Shown here: one piece after another, positions 50,525-61,208 of the stretch
Numbering within the stretch: position 1 is the first letter of the stretch
Layout: every line of letters begins with the position of its first letter
Origin: Arthrobacter methylotrophus
GTDB taxonomy: Bacteria > Actinomycetota > Actinomycetes > Actinomycetales > Micrococcaceae
DNA: 64,000 nucleotides
Assembly: GCF_039539965.1 (NCBI RefSeq)
Contig: NZ_BAABED010000001.1
Location: 4,836,001-4,900,000 of the forward strand
Direction: 5' to 3'
The notes under the pieces: model-generated
Told to the model about the DNA's origin: nothing
What the model saw: the letters and a program-made list of their open reading frames with translations, nothing else
The model's database searches: none
Position numbers and translations under genes: made by a program

Positions 50525-51757
50525 CTAGCTGGGGTCCTCAGGCCGGCTTCGATACGCGGCCAGGAACGTCGAAACCCTACGCACGGCTTCCTCGATTTCC
50601 CGGACCGACGGCAGGATGACGAAGCGGAAGTGGTCCGGGGTGGGCCAGTTGAAGGCCGTGCCGTGGGAGACCAGGATCTTCTGGTCCTGCAAGAGGTCCA
50701 GGACGAACTTCTCGTCGCTCTCGATCGGGTAAACCTCGGGATCCAGCCGTGGGAACAGGTACATGGCCCCGGCTGCGGGGACACAACTCACGCCGGGGAT
50801 CGCAGTGAGGAGCTTCAAGGCAAGATCCCGTTGTTCGCGGAGCCGGCCCCCTGGCTTGATGAGTTCCTCGATGCTCTGGTAGCCGCCCAAACAGGTCTGG
50901 ATGGCGTGCTGCGCAGGAACATTGGAACACAAACGGAGGGAGGCCAGGAGCTCCAGTGCTTCACGGTATTCGGCGGTGGCGGCATGCGGGCCGGTCAAGG
51001 CTACCCACCCGGCACGGTAGCCCGGCATGCGGTAGGCCTTGGAAAGGCCGCTGAAAGTCAGGACGCAAATGTCGTCCGCCACGGACGCGGTGTGGATGTG
51101 CTGGGCGTCCTCGTAGCGGATCTTTTCGTAGATCTCGTCTGAAAACAGGACAAGATCATGCTTGCGGGCTAATGCCGCGAACTGCTCCAGGATGTGGCGT
51201 GGGTAGACCGCGCCCGTGGGGTTGTTCGGGTTGATGATGACGATGGCCTTGGTGCGCTTGGTGATCTTCGCTTCGACGTCGGACATGTCCGGCCACCAGT
51301 TCTGGCCCTCATCGCAGAGGTAGTGCACGGGCTTGCCGCCCGTGAGGGTGACTGTTGCGGTCCACAGCGGATAGTCCGGCGCGGGAATCAGGACCTCGTC
51401 GCCGTTCTCCAAGAATGCCTGCAGCGTCATGGAGATCAGTTCGCTGACGCCGTTGCCGATGAAGATATCCTCGACGCCGATATTCATCAGGTTCTTGGTC
51501 TGGTAATACTGCGAAATCGCGGTCCGCGCCGTGAAGATCCCTTTCGAGTCGCTGTACCCCTGGGCACCGCGGATGTGGTGGATCATGTCCACCACAACCG
51601 ACTCCGGCGCCTCCAGTCCGAACGGTGCGGTGTCCCCGAGATTCATCTTGAGGATGCGGTGCCCTTCGGCCTCCATTGTCTTGGCGGCTTGCAGGATGGG
51701 ACCGCGGAGCTCGTAACGGACGTTCTGTAGTTTGCTGGAGTGCTGCATCGGGCGCAT
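50525..51757 (-). CDS. Class I PLP-dependent aminotransferase (AlaA-like)
   Basis: A 410-residue fold-type I aminotransferase. Motifs include IFIGNGVSELISMTLQAFLENGDEVLIP, NPNNPTGAVYP, the Tyr-bearing LFSDEIYEKIRY and the PLP-Lys loop FSGLSKAYRMPGYRAGW. The order and spacing match AlaA-type glutamate-pyruvate aminotransferases, although related enzymes act on other amino acids. The start ATG at 51757 is preceded by a conserved MRPMQHSSKLQNVRYELRGP N-terminus typical of AlaA. Confidence 0.88.
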   Translation of the reverse strand: MRPMQHSSKLQNVRYELRGPILQAAKTMEAEGHRILKMNLGDTAPFGLEAPESVVVDMIHHIRGAQGYSDSKGIFTARTAISQYYQTKNLMNIGVEDIFIGNGVSELISMTLQAFLENGDEVLIPAPDYPLWTATVTLTGGKPVHYLCDEGQNWWPDMSDVEAKITKRTKAIVIINPNNPTGAVYPRHILEQFAALARKHDLVLFSDEIYEKIRYEDAQHIHTASVADDICVLTFSGLSKAYRMPGYRAGWVALTGPHAATAEYREALELLASLRLCSNVPAQHAIQTCLGGYQSIEELIKPGGRLREQRDLALKLLTAIPGVSCVPAAGAMYLFPRLDPEVYPIESDEKFVLDLLQDQKILVSHGTAFNWPTPDHFRFVILPSVREIEEAVRRVSTFLAAYRSRPEDPS

Positions 51758-51825
51758 GGTTGATCATTTCATGTCTGGCGTCTGACCGCCCGGTGATGAC
51801 GTTTTGCTGGAGTTTTGCTTCCTTT

Positions 51826-52488
51826 TCACTCCCACCGGATGATGACCGGCAGGCTGCTCGTGTTGGCTGGGACTTCACGCTCAGTGCCGCGGACCGCGAC
51901 GACAAAGTGCTGGAGGTCGTCCGCCGAGGCAAGTACCTCGAAATGGCCCGTGGGATCGCTCACGACGGCGGTGGCTGACGAATGCGCTCGGATGTAGGCA
52001 TCTGGGATGCCTTTGTTGTGGACATCGACCAGCCGGCCGTGGATCCGGCGGGACACCGTGGTGGTCGCGACGAGTGGTTTAGCGGCTGGAGGGTCGGAAG
52101 GCTCCTCGAAGCGGATCCCGACGGGAATGCGGACCAGGAAACCGAGGCCCTGGCGGATGCCTGCATCGTATTCGTCTGGCTGGAACTCGCCGCTGGAGAC
52201 CACGGAGTACTGGTTGTGATGCTCGACGGCCAGAAGGAGCTTCTCCATGTTGTCCAATTGGGTGGGGCCATGGCATTCCACGGCTACCTTCAATTCAAGG
52301 TCCAGCAAGGGGCCTTCCCGCCGGGATCGGCCCACCCTGTTCATGGCGACGGTGTGGACGGTGACAGGTGCATCGGTGGGTTGGCTGGCGAGGGGTTCGG
52401 AGCCGTCGTCGAAGCGGACACGCTCTGGCGAAACGGCGTCGGAAAGTATCCCGAGGAGTTCGGTCAACGATGATCGCACAACACCCAC
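51826..52488 (-). CDS. Hypothetical protein with C-terminal beta-sandwich-like domain
   Basis: A 220-residue protein of unrecognised family. Residues about 60-130 (ELKVAVECHGPTQLDNMEKLLLAVE) suggest a helical plus strand region distantly like DUF4255/Pvc16, and residues about 150-215 (RIHGRLVDVHNKGIPDAYIR followed by DPTGHFEVL) resemble a carboxypeptidase-regulatory-like beta-sandwich. There are no other injection-system genes near it, so the first comparison is weak. The ATG at 52488 has no clear Shine-Dalgarno sequence. Confidence 0.55.
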   Translation of the reverse strand: MGVVRSSLTELLGILSDAVSPERVRFDDGSEPLASQPTDAPVTVHTVAMNRVGRSRREGPLLDLELKVAVECHGPTQLDNMEKLLLAVEHHNQYSVVSSGEFQPDEYDAGIRQGLGFLVRIPVGIRFEEPSDPPAAKPLVATTTVSRRIHGRLVDVHNKGIPDAYIRAHSSATAVVSDPTGHFEVLASADDLQHFVVAVRGTEREVPANTSSLPVIIRWE

Positions 52489-52533
52489 GGTGTCACCCCA
52501 CCAAGTGGTCCAGCACAGCCGATGTGGTCAAGG

Positions 52534-53070
52534 TTACTCTTGCACCGCCCTGTGAGTCACCGGAACATCGGGCGTAACTCCAGTCGATGGTTCATGGCTT
52601 GGCGTGACGTCTTTGCGGGCCGCCACGGTGGCCTCGATGACGCCCTGCAGGAAAGTCATCACGGTGTGAAGTTCTTCCGGTGAAAGTGCGCCGATGACCG
52701 GGCCGATGGCGCTTGCCAGGGGAGAGAACAGTTGACTTCCTGTGGCGCGTGCCGACTCCGTCATTTCCAGATGAACCTGTCGCCGGTCCTTTTCGCTGCG
52801 GTGGCGCGCGAGATGGCCCGCCCGGTCCAGCCGGTCCACGAGCGCAGTTGTTGCCGGCGAGCTCAGGTTGAGCGCTGTTCGGAGGGCGCCGGGGGTCATG
52901 GTCCTGCCTTCCCGGGCAGCGGCGACCATGGCAGCCAACGCATTCAGGTCTGTGCGATGGAGATCGTGACTGCTGCTGACGGCCTCTACGTAGCGATCGG
53001 TTTCGACCGTGAATTGTTGGAGTAGCCCGAGGAGCGCTGCAGCGGACGGAACGTGCTGATTGTCATCCAT
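52534..53070 (-). CDS. MarR family transcriptional regulator
   Basis: A 178-residue winged-helix protein. The DNA-binding region is GRTMTPGALRTALNLSSPATTALVDRLDRAGHLARHRSEKDRRQVHLEMT, with the typical Asp-Arg-Arg wing. A 40-residue tail follows. It is divergently transcribed from the MMPL transporter, with a symmetrical AT-rich site between, so it most likely represses that pump. Confidence 0.9.
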   Translation of the reverse strand: MDDNQHVPSAAALLGLLQQFTVETDRYVEAVSSSHDLHRTDLNALAAMVAAAREGRTMTPGALRTALNLSSPATTALVDRLDRAGHLARHRSEKDRRQVHLEMTESARATGSQLFSPLASAIGPVIGALSPEELHTVMTFLQGVIEATVAARKDVTPSHEPSTGVTPDVPVTHRAVQE

Positions 53071-53114
53071 GAGGCCTCCTTCAGCCTCAAATTATCCCAC
53101 TGATGTGCCATTGA

Positions 53115-53159
53115 CCAATTATCTCCATCATAGATATATTTCATCGTGGAAGTAATTGG
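53115..53159. promoter_or_regulatory. Putative MarR operator between regulator and MMPL gene
   Basis: Inverted repeat CCAATTATCTCC (53115-53126) and GGAAGTAATTGG (53148-53159), ten of twelve positions symmetric, around an AT-rich centre. It lies between the divergent MarR and MMPL genes and would overlap the promoter of at least one. It falls inside the MMPL frame only if the GTG at 53146 were used, which argues for a later start. Confidence 0.55.
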
Positions 53160-53172
53160 AAAGGGTGTGGGG

Positions 53173-55353
53173 ATGATGGACAAAAAACCAGGAGCCGGCA
53201 ATCGAGGCCGCTCGCGGTGGTGGATAGGAGTGGCTGTGCTTTCGCTGATCGCATGGATGGCGGTCGGTGGAATGGGCGGACCAACTTTTGGAAAGCTCAG
53301 CGAGGTATCCAGCAACGACCAAGCCTCGTTCCTGCCAGCCAGCGCTGAATCCACGGAAGCCCGTGAATGGCAAAGCAAATTCACTTCCGGCGGGAGCGTT
53401 CCAGCGGTGGTGTTGATCGAGTCGCCGGAGAAGCTCTCACCCCATCAACTGGCTGGCCTGGCGTCCCTTGGCGCCCAACTGACGGCTGTCAACGGAGTCA
53501 GCCCTTCGGCGTCGGTTGCTGGGCCGATTCCGTCCGCGGATGGGAACGCTGCGCAATTCATCGTCCCGGTTGAGCAAGGAAACGGAGTCAAAGGGAGTAT
53601 CCAGTCGCTTCGAGCAAAGGTGGCAGGCTATGTGGCGGAGGCCGGTCTTCCCGCCGGGACGGCCACCTACGTGACGGGACCGGCAGGCTTCCTCGCGGAC
53701 TTGGTCAACGCCTTTGGTGGCATCGACGGGATACTTCTCTTCGCGGCCTTGGGTGCAGTCCTGGTGATCCTGCTGGCCGTTTATCGATCCGTAGTGCTGC
53801 CCTTTGTGGTCCTGCTGACCGCTGTCTTCGCGCTGTGTGGCTCCATTCTGGTGGTCTTTGCCTTGGCGAAGGCAGGCGTGGTCCAGTTGACGGGCCAGAG
53901 CCAAGGGATCCTGTCCATCTTGGTGGTAGGTTCGGCTACCGACTACGCCCTTCTATTTGTGGCCCGATACCGGGAGGCCTTGGCCTACCTGCCCAACAAA
54001 TGGTCGGCAGTAGGACGCGCGTACAAGGGTAGCTTCGAGGCCATCCTGGCATCGGGAACAACCGTCGCCTTGGCGTTGCTCTGCTTGCTCTTCTCGGAAT
54101 TGAACTCGAACCGTGGGCTCGGGCCAATCGGCGCGATCGGAATCGGCTTTTCAATGTTGGCCAGCCTGACGCTGCTTCCTGCGGCCCTTGGCTTGCTTGG
54201 CAGGTCCGCCTTTTGGCCGCGTACACCGAGGAAGAATCCGGCCAACTCCGACATCCCGCGCGTCTGGAGGCTTTTGTCCAACACCATCAGCAAGCGGCCC
54301 AGGGCCGTGTGGGTGGGCGCGGCTGCCATTCTGGTGGTGTGCGCCTCGGGCCTCCTCCAACTCCAAGCCAGCGGGGTTCCGCAATCGGATCTCATCCTGA
54401 GCAAATCGGAAGCAGTGGACGGTCAGGCGGCGCTCGGCCGGCATTATCCCGCCGGGGCAGGAAGTCCGGTGGTGGTTGTCGCCGACGAAAAGGCTGCGGA
54501 TGCGGTCCTTGCGGCTGTCGTAGGCCAGGAAGGCATCTCGGATGCCGCCATGGTGGGCGCTCAGGCCGGTGCGAGCCAGCGCCCGCCGGGCCAACCCCAG
54601 TCGAACAATGCGCCCTTGGTGCGGGACGGCCGGGTGCTGATCAACGCCACGCTGTCCTCGGAGGCGGATTCGGCGAAGGCTGAACAGACCATCGCAACGC
54701 TCCGGCAGAAACTGCATGACGTGGCGCCCGGGACGTTGGTGGGAGGAACGACGGCCACCGCGGCGGATACCAATGCCAGTGCGCAGGCCGACTTGTGGCG
54801 GATTATTCCGATCGTCCTGGCCGTCATCCTGTTGGTGCTGATGGCGTTGCTGCGGGCCGTTCTGGCGCCACTATTGCTGATCGGCACCGTTGTGCTTTCC
54901 TATGCGGCAGCGTTGGGGGTCTCGGCTTGGGTTTTCAACCATGTGTTTGGATTCCCCGGCGCGGATGCCTCGGTTCCCCTTTTTGGCTTTGTGTTCCTTG
55001 TGGCCCTTGGAGTTGACTACAACATCTTCCTCATGACCCGTGTCCGGGAAGAGTCGCTGGGGGCCGGAACCCGGCCCGGTATCTTGAAGGGGCTCGGTGC
55101 GACCGGCGGTGTGATTACTTCCGCGGGGATTGTCCTTGCCGCAACGTTTGCCGCCCTCGGGGTCATCCCGATCCTCTTCCTGGCGCAGATCTCCTTCATT
55201 GTGGCGTTCGGCGTGCTGCTCGACACCACCATCGTTCGCTCGCTCCTGGTGCCCGCCCTGTCTTATGACATCGGCCGGCGGATTTGGTGGCCCGGGCGTC
55301 TCGGCACGGTTCCCGCGGTAAAAGAGATTCAGCGGGCAACCGCGGCTTCCTGA
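53173..55353 (+). CDS. MMPL family RND-type exporter
   Basis: A 726-residue polytopic protein with two MMPL repeats, each with a large extracytoplasmic loop and a helix bundle. The proton-relay G-x-x-x-D-Y motifs are GSATDYALLFVARYREAL and VALGVDYNIFLMTRVREES. It could export lipids or drugs. ATG 53173 was chosen because GGAAAGGG lies seven bases in front and because the operator-like palindrome stays outside; GTG 53146 is the alternative. Its 3' end overlaps the convergent epimerase gene by 25 bases. Confidence 0.88.
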   Translation: MMDKKPGAGNRGRSRWWIGVAVLSLIAWMAVGGMGGPTFGKLSEVSSNDQASFLPASAESTEAREWQSKFTSGGSVPAVVLIESPEKLSPHQLAGLASLGAQLTAVNGVSPSASVAGPIPSADGNAAQFIVPVEQGNGVKGSIQSLRAKVAGYVAEAGLPAGTATYVTGPAGFLADLVNAFGGIDGILLFAALGAVLVILLAVYRSVVLPFVVLLTAVFALCGSILVVFALAKAGVVQLTGQSQGILSILVVGSATDYALLFVARYREALAYLPNKWSAVGRAYKGSFEAILASGTTVALALLCLLFSELNSNRGLGPIGAIGIGFSMLASLTLLPAALGLLGRSAFWPRTPRKNPANSDIPRVWRLLSNTISKRPRAVWVGAAAILVVCASGLLQLQASGVPQSDLILSKSEAVDGQAALGRHYPAGAGSPVVVVADEKAADAVLAAVVGQEGISDAAMVGAQAGASQRPPGQPQSNNAPLVRDGRVLINATLSSEADSAKAEQTIATLRQKLHDVAPGTLVGGTTATAADTNASAQADLWRIIPIVLAVILLVLMALLRAVLAPLLLIGTVVLSYAAALGVSAWVFNHVFGFPGADASVPLFGFVFLVALGVDYNIFLMTRVREESLGAGTRPGILKGLGATGGVITSAGIVLAATFAALGVIPILFLAQISFIVAFGVLLDTTIVRSLLVPALSYDIGRRIWWPGRLGTVPAVKEIQRATAAS

Positions 55354-56264
55354 TCCCGCCACCAAGCGACCGTTGCCGCCATCGCGTCTGCAAACGGTGT
55401 CGGCTCCAGTTCCAGCATTGCCTGGCTCGCCGTGGAGTCCATGATGAACGGCCGCTCGAATTGATACAGCATTTCGGCCAGCTCGCGCATGTCGATCGAG
55501 AACAGGCCGAGGGTCCGGAGCAGCCAGCTCGGAACCACGCTCAGCTTCGGTTCTGGAGCGCCGGCCGAGCGGGCGACGTTTCGCGCGATGCCGCGCATCG
55601 TCATGGCCGGTCCCGTGGGGGCGTGCAGCACCGAGTTCCAGAGCTCCGGCTTGTGCGCGGCAGCGATCATGGCCGCGGCGAGATCCGGGACGTAGGTGAA
55701 GGAGTGGGGCTGGTCGGCGCTTGCGAGGACTTGGACGGTTTTGCCCCCAAGGACCAGCGGCACCATGCGCTCGCCGGCGTGCGCCATGCGGACCAGGGGT
55801 CCGAAGAAGTCGCCGGCCACCACGCTGACGGTGTTCGCCGCGTGGCCTTCGCGTGCCTTCAGCAGGGCGGAGCGGATCCCGCGTTTGCCTCCGGCAGCTT
55901 CGCGCGGGCTGCCTTCGGTCATGATCTTGTCCGGCTCGCTATAGGAGTAAAGGCTCTCGGGGAAGACGACGACGGCGCCTGCCGCCACAGCGGCGTCCAT
56001 CACCACTTGCTCTGCTTGTGGAAGCTCGGCTGCCCAGGCTTTGGCGCGGTAGGCCGAGCCGTGGATGCAATGAAAAACGCCTGTGGCGCCCTCCAAGGCT
56101 TGAGCCACTTTGGCCGGATCCGAGACGTCCACACGGCGTTTCTCGATCAGCGCGTGCTCCGGGCCACTGCCGGAGCGCGTCAGGATGCGCACCCGCTCGC
56201 CGCGTTGGGCAAGTTGCTGGGCTATGGTCCATCCGACAGGTCCTGCTCCGGTGACGACGTACAT
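55329..56264 (-). CDS. NAD(P)-dependent epimerase/NmrA-like protein
   Basis: A 311-residue short-chain-type Rossmann protein, with the N-terminal VVTGAGPVGWTIAQQLAQRGERVRILTRSG (G-x-x-G-x-x-G variant GAGPVG), followed by DVSDPAKVAQALEGATGVFH and the late PTGPAMTMRGIAR. The Tyr-x3-Lys pair is not obvious, which favours the atypical/NmrA-like branch. It is divergent from the TetR gene at 56403, with a perfect palindrome between them, and is its likely target. Confidence 0.83.
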   Translation of the reverse strand: MYVVTGAGPVGWTIAQQLAQRGERVRILTRSGSGPEHALIEKRRVDVSDPAKVAQALEGATGVFHCIHGSAYRAKAWAAELPQAEQVVMDAAVAAGAVVVFPESLYSYSEPDKIMTEGSPREAAGGKRGIRSALLKAREGHAANTVSVVAGDFFGPLVRMAHAGERMVPLVLGGKTVQVLASADQPHSFTYVPDLAAAMIAAAHKPELWNSVLHAPTGPAMTMRGIARNVARSAGAPEPKLSVVPSWLLRTLGLFSIDMRELAEMLYQFERPFIMDSTASQAMLELEPTPFADAMAATVAWWRDQEAAVAR

Positions 56265-56294
56265 GGTGGTGCTCGCTTTCTGCTGGGGAATCCA

Positions 56295-56317
56295 TTCAGA
56301 GAGCAGTGCTCTCTGAA
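56295..56317. promoter_or_regulatory. TetR operator
   Basis: Perfect palindrome with 11-base arms: TTCAGAGAGCA (56295-56305), centre G, TGCTCTCTGAA (56307-56317). It lies between the divergent epimerase and TetR genes, 31 bases from the epimerase start. This is the expected layout of TetR autoregulation with control of the neighbour. Confidence 0.82.
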
Positions 56318-56402
56318 TTCAGGATGAACCTTCCTGGACTGCATGTCAAGAGCGCTGCTCACATTTGTTGCCTATGCTCTCCCTTATGGCATTCTGGGGT
56401 GC

Positions 56403-57128
56403 ATGAACCTCCCTCCCGCCGCAGAGGCCAAACGATCGACTCCCCGGGAGCGTGCCCGGGCCCAAACCGTGGCTGACATCATCCGCTTGGGCCGTGAGCA
56501 CCTTGCGCTGCACGGAGCGGCGGCACTGTCGCTGCGCGCCGTTGCGCGGGATCTTGGCGTGGTGTCTTCGGCTGTCTACCGCTACGTGGAGAGCCGTGAC
56601 GAACTGCTGACCCTCCTGCTGATCGACGCCTATGGCGAGCTCGGCGACGAAGTGGATGCCGCCGTCGACGCCCTCCCGGCCGACGATTACCGCGGCAGGT
56701 TCCTGGCGCTCGGGCTGGCCGTTCGTCAGTGGGCCCTGCGCGAGCCAGCCAGCTATGCCCTCCTGTTCGGCAGCCCGGTGCCCGGATACCAAGCGCCCGC
56801 AGAGCGCACCGCCCAACCTGGAACTCGAGTGATCTACCGGATGGTGGGGATCTTCGACGCCGCCCACCGCGCAGGCGCCCTGGCCGCCGACGTGGCGCCC
56901 GCCGTCGTCGTACCTCCTGCCCTTGCGGCAGACTTTGCGGCCATCCGGGCCGAACTGGGCGTTGCCGTTCCGGACTCCACGCTGGCGCGGGGGGTGCTGG
57001 TATGGACGTCGGTTTTCGGCGCGGTCAGCTTCGAAGTGTTCGGCCAATACGGGGCCGACACCTTCGTTGCGCGGGACGAGTTATTTGAGCATCAACTTGA
57101 GGTCTTGCTGGGGATCGTGGGGCTGTAG
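56403..57128 (+). CDS. TetR family regulator with C-terminal WHG-type domain
   Basis: A 241-residue repressor. The helix-turn-helix is in residues about 20-65 (AAALSLRAVARDLGVVSSAVYRYVESRDELLTLLLIDAYGEL), and the remaining ligand domain contains RQWALREPASYALLFGSPVPGY, the WHG/TetR_C_33 pattern. ATG 56403 gives a normal N-terminus; the frame extends upstream without support. The perfect palindrome at 56295-56317 is the probable operator. The DUF2236 gene follows after 21 bases and may be co-transcribed. Confidence 0.9.
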   Translation: MNLPPAAEAKRSTPRERARAQTVADIIRLGREHLALHGAAALSLRAVARDLGVVSSAVYRYVESRDELLTLLLIDAYGELGDEVDAAVDALPADDYRGRFLALGLAVRQWALREPASYALLFGSPVPGYQAPAERTAQPGTRVIYRMVGIFDAAHRAGALAADVAPAVVVPPALAADFAAIRAELGVAVPDSTLARGVLVWTSVFGAVSFEVFGQYGADTFVARDELFEHQLEVLLGIVGL

Positions 57129-57149
57129 CCGCTCCCGCAACACGCGTGA

Positions 57150-57965
57150 ATGACAGTGCCCGAAAGGTACAGTGACCTCATGGCCCGTGGACTTGCTGAC
57201 ATTGGAGCGGAGGGCGTCTTGCTCGCCGGGGCAGGCCGCGCCATCCTGATGCAGATCGCGAATCCGGCGGTGGGGCACGGCGTCGCGGAGCACAGCAACT
57301 TCGCCGAGCGGCCCCTGGAGCGACTGCGGGCCACGATGACATACGTCTATGCGGTGGTCTACGGCTCGGAGGAGCAATTGGCCCAGGTACGGCGGTCCGT
57401 GAACCGTGCCCACGCCCCTGTCCGCCGGGCGGCGGACGACGCGTCCAAGGGGTACAACGCCTTCGACGCGCAATCCCAGCTCTGGGTCGTTGCAACCCTG
57501 TATGACACTGCCGTCACCGTCTACGAAAAGGTCCACGGAGCCCTCGACGACGACACTGCGGATCGCATCTATAGCGAGTATGCGCGGATCGGTACAGCCC
57601 TGCAGCTCCCTCCGGAACTTTGGCCCGCCGACCGCTCCGCGTTTGCGCGCTACTGGGACGAATCGTTGCGGAACCTGGAACCGGATGCCGCCGCTTTGCG
57701 GGTTGCCCGCGAGCTCTTGTATCCCACGGGCGGCCCGTTTTTATTGCGCCTCACCATGCCGTTGGCCCGGTTGCTCACGGCGGGTCTGCTGCCTTCGCAG
57801 CTCCGCGAGGGATTCGGACTGCCCTGGAACGCGCGGCATCGGCGCGGCTTTGACGGCACCATGCGTCTTCTGGCCGCGGCCTATCCGAAGCTGCCGCAGG
57901 GGGTCCGGCACTGGCCGAAGAATTACTATCTTGGCCAGCTCGGCGAGCGACGGGCCGATGCGTGA
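57150..57965 (+). CDS. Oxygenase MpaB family protein (DUF2236)
   Basis: A 271-residue helical protein of the DUF2236/MpaB group, which includes haem-dependent latex-clearing and related oxygenases. Typical segments are LLAGAGRAILMQIANPAVGHGVAEHSNF, RLRATMTYVYAVVYG and VNRAHAPVRR, which carry candidate His/Arg residues for haem or substrate. Activity is untested here. It follows the TetR gene closely and overlaps the DUF817 remnant by eight bases. Confidence 0.85.
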   Translation: MTVPERYSDLMARGLADIGAEGVLLAGAGRAILMQIANPAVGHGVAEHSNFAERPLERLRATMTYVYAVVYGSEEQLAQVRRSVNRAHAPVRRAADDASKGYNAFDAQSQLWVVATLYDTAVTVYEKVHGALDDDTADRIYSEYARIGTALQLPPELWPADRSAFARYWDESLRNLEPDAAALRVARELLYPTGGPFLLRLTMPLARLLTAGLLPSQLREGFGLPWNARHRRGFDGTMRLLAAAYPKLPQGVRHWPKNYYLGQLGERRADA

Positions 57966-58479
57966 ACTCACCGCGATAGAGGAACTTATCGACGGGAGCG
58001 CAGCCCGTTTCGTAGGCCATTCCCCTGCCCAAGGACTTCGATCCAGGCTCACTGAGTTCACCGTCTTCGGCCTCAAGCAGGCGTGGGCGTGCGTCTTCGG
58101 CGCTTCGCTCCTTGCCGTCATCTTTGCTGCCCACCTTTGGTATCCCGCCGACGCCGCCCTGGCCAGAAACGATTTCATGACGATCGCCGCCGTCGTCATC
58201 CAAATCGTGATGGTCGCCACGAAGCCGGTGCGTTATGTACTTTCGGGTGTTTCGGCGTCGGCTCCGGATGCCGCTGCTCCTGTCGTTCCAGCTGGATGGC
58301 TGGCGCTTGGTGTCGTCGGAACGCTGCGGGGTCGCCGGAACGCTGCGGGGTCGTCGGAGCCTTCCGGCGAGCCGGCACCGTTCCCACGAGTTCGACGCCG
58401 GCCGGCGTTCTCCCACGGCGAAATCGAGCAAAATTCCCAGGGTTTCCGCGGTTTCTCGACCCCAGATAGGCAAAGTTGA
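57958..58479 (+). pseudogene. DUF817 family gene, 3'-truncated
   Basis: From ATG 57958 the first 80 residues match the N-terminal part of DUF817 membrane proteins (FTVFGLKQAWACVFGASLLAVIFA, WYPADAALARNDFMTIAAVV, IQIVMVATK). After about residue 80 the similarity ends abruptly at KPVRYVLSG, and the frame runs on in a Pro/Ala/Arg-rich sequence unlike any membrane protein to 58479. Roughly 200 residues of the normal protein, including most helices, are missing. The junction region holds a short direct repeat (CGGAACGCTGCGGGGTCG at about 58318 and 58336). It was probably truncated by deletion. Confidence 0.7.
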
Positions 58480-58495
58480 GCGTAACCGACTCAAC
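58475..58495. promoter_or_regulatory. HAIR element 1 (HspR operator)
   Basis: GTTGAGC (58475-58481), seven-base spacer, ACTCAAC (58489-58495), matching the HAIR inverted repeat in arms and spacing; the symmetry extends to AAAGTTGAG/CTCAACTTT. It lies just upstream of the -35 hexamer of the dnaK operon. HspR, encoded at the operon end, is the expected ligand. Confidence 0.88.
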
Positions 58496-58501
58496 TTTAG
58501 A

Positions 58502-58529
58502 TTGACATTCGAGAGGGTCTGAGTACAGT
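58502..58529 (+). promoter_or_regulatory. dnaK operon promoter
   Basis: A -35 TTGACA at 58502-58507 and a -10-like TACAGT at 58524-58529, sixteen bases apart. It lies between the two HAIR elements, so HspR binding would cover both sides. Transcription would start roughly 100 bases ahead of the dnaK ATG. Confidence 0.7.
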
Positions 58530-58548
58530 TGAGTGCAGAACGCTCAAC
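58528..58548. promoter_or_regulatory. HAIR element 2 (HspR operator)
   Basis: GTTGAGT (58528-58534), seven-base spacer, GCTCAAC (58542-58548). It overlaps the -10 region and the probable start of transcription. A further half-site GTTGAGTG follows around 58558-58565. Confidence 0.88.
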
Positions 58549-58639
58549 TAACCGAAGGTTGAGTGCTCCCCGGCTCCACACCCTCCACGGGGGTTGCCGG
58601 GTGAAATCTCGATCGTCGGCCATTGAAAGGAAGCAACAT

Positions 58640-60511
<1,872 letters not shown>

Positions 60512-60513
60512 CC

Positions 60514-61197
60514 ATGCCTCACCACGGCAATGACGCAGAGCACTCACCTTCCAACAACGAGGGCAAGCACGACGAGCGTGAAGGAGCCGGTCAGCAGAAG
60601 CCAATTATTCGTGACAACCGCAAGGTTGACCCGGAGACCGGGGCCGCGCGGCACCCCCAAGGATCGGCAGCTGATTCCAACGCCGCTGCCGCCGGGGGCG
60701 ACGCCCTGTCCCAAGCTGAGGAAATCCTCAACGGCGTACAGGTTCCGGCTGAAGAGTCGGTAGCCCCCGGTGCCGCTGCGGAAGCAGAGGCCGCGGAACT
60801 CCGCAATGACCTCTTGCGCCTGCAGGCTGAGTACGTCAACTACCGCAAGCGGGTCGAACGCGACCGCGCCGTCGCAGGGGAAATGGCCGTGATCGGCGTC
60901 CTGAATTCTCTGCTGCCGGTGCTCGACGACATCGACGCCGCCCGCCAGCACGGCGACCTCGTGGACGGCCCGTTCGCCGCGATCGCCGCCAAGCTGGAGA
61001 CCGCGCTCAAGACGTACGGCCTGGAACGCATCGCGGAAACCGGAGTCGAGTTCGACCCCACGATCCACGAAGCACTCATCCAGCAACCGGGCGAAGACAT
61101 CGACGTGGACACCGTCAGCCAAGTGCTGCGCTCCGGTTACCGTTCCGGCGGCCGCGTCCTGCGTGCCGCACAGGTAATCGTGGCTGTGCCTGCTTAG
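60514..61197 (+). CDS. grpE: Nucleotide exchange factor GrpE
   Basis: A 227-residue exchange factor that releases ADP from DnaK. The N-terminal 85 residues are acidic and disordered-looking, followed by the coiled coil (LRNDLLRLQAEYVNYRKRVERDRA) and the beta domain with GVEFDPTIHEALIQQPGEDIDVDTVSQVLRSGYRSGGRVLRAAQVIVA. It starts two bases after the dnaK stop. Palindrome E follows. Confidence 0.97.
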   Translation: MPHHGNDAEHSPSNNEGKHDEREGAGQQKPIIRDNRKVDPETGAARHPQGSAADSNAAAAGGDALSQAEEILNGVQVPAEESVAPGAAAEAEAAELRNDLLRLQAEYVNYRKRVERDRAVAGEMAVIGVLNSLLPVLDDIDAARQHGDLVDGPFAAIAAKLETALKTYGLERIAETGVEFDPTIHEALIQQPGEDIDVDTVSQVLRSGYRSGGRVLRAAQVIVAVPA

Positions 61198-61208
61198 CAT
61201 TCTTCGAC

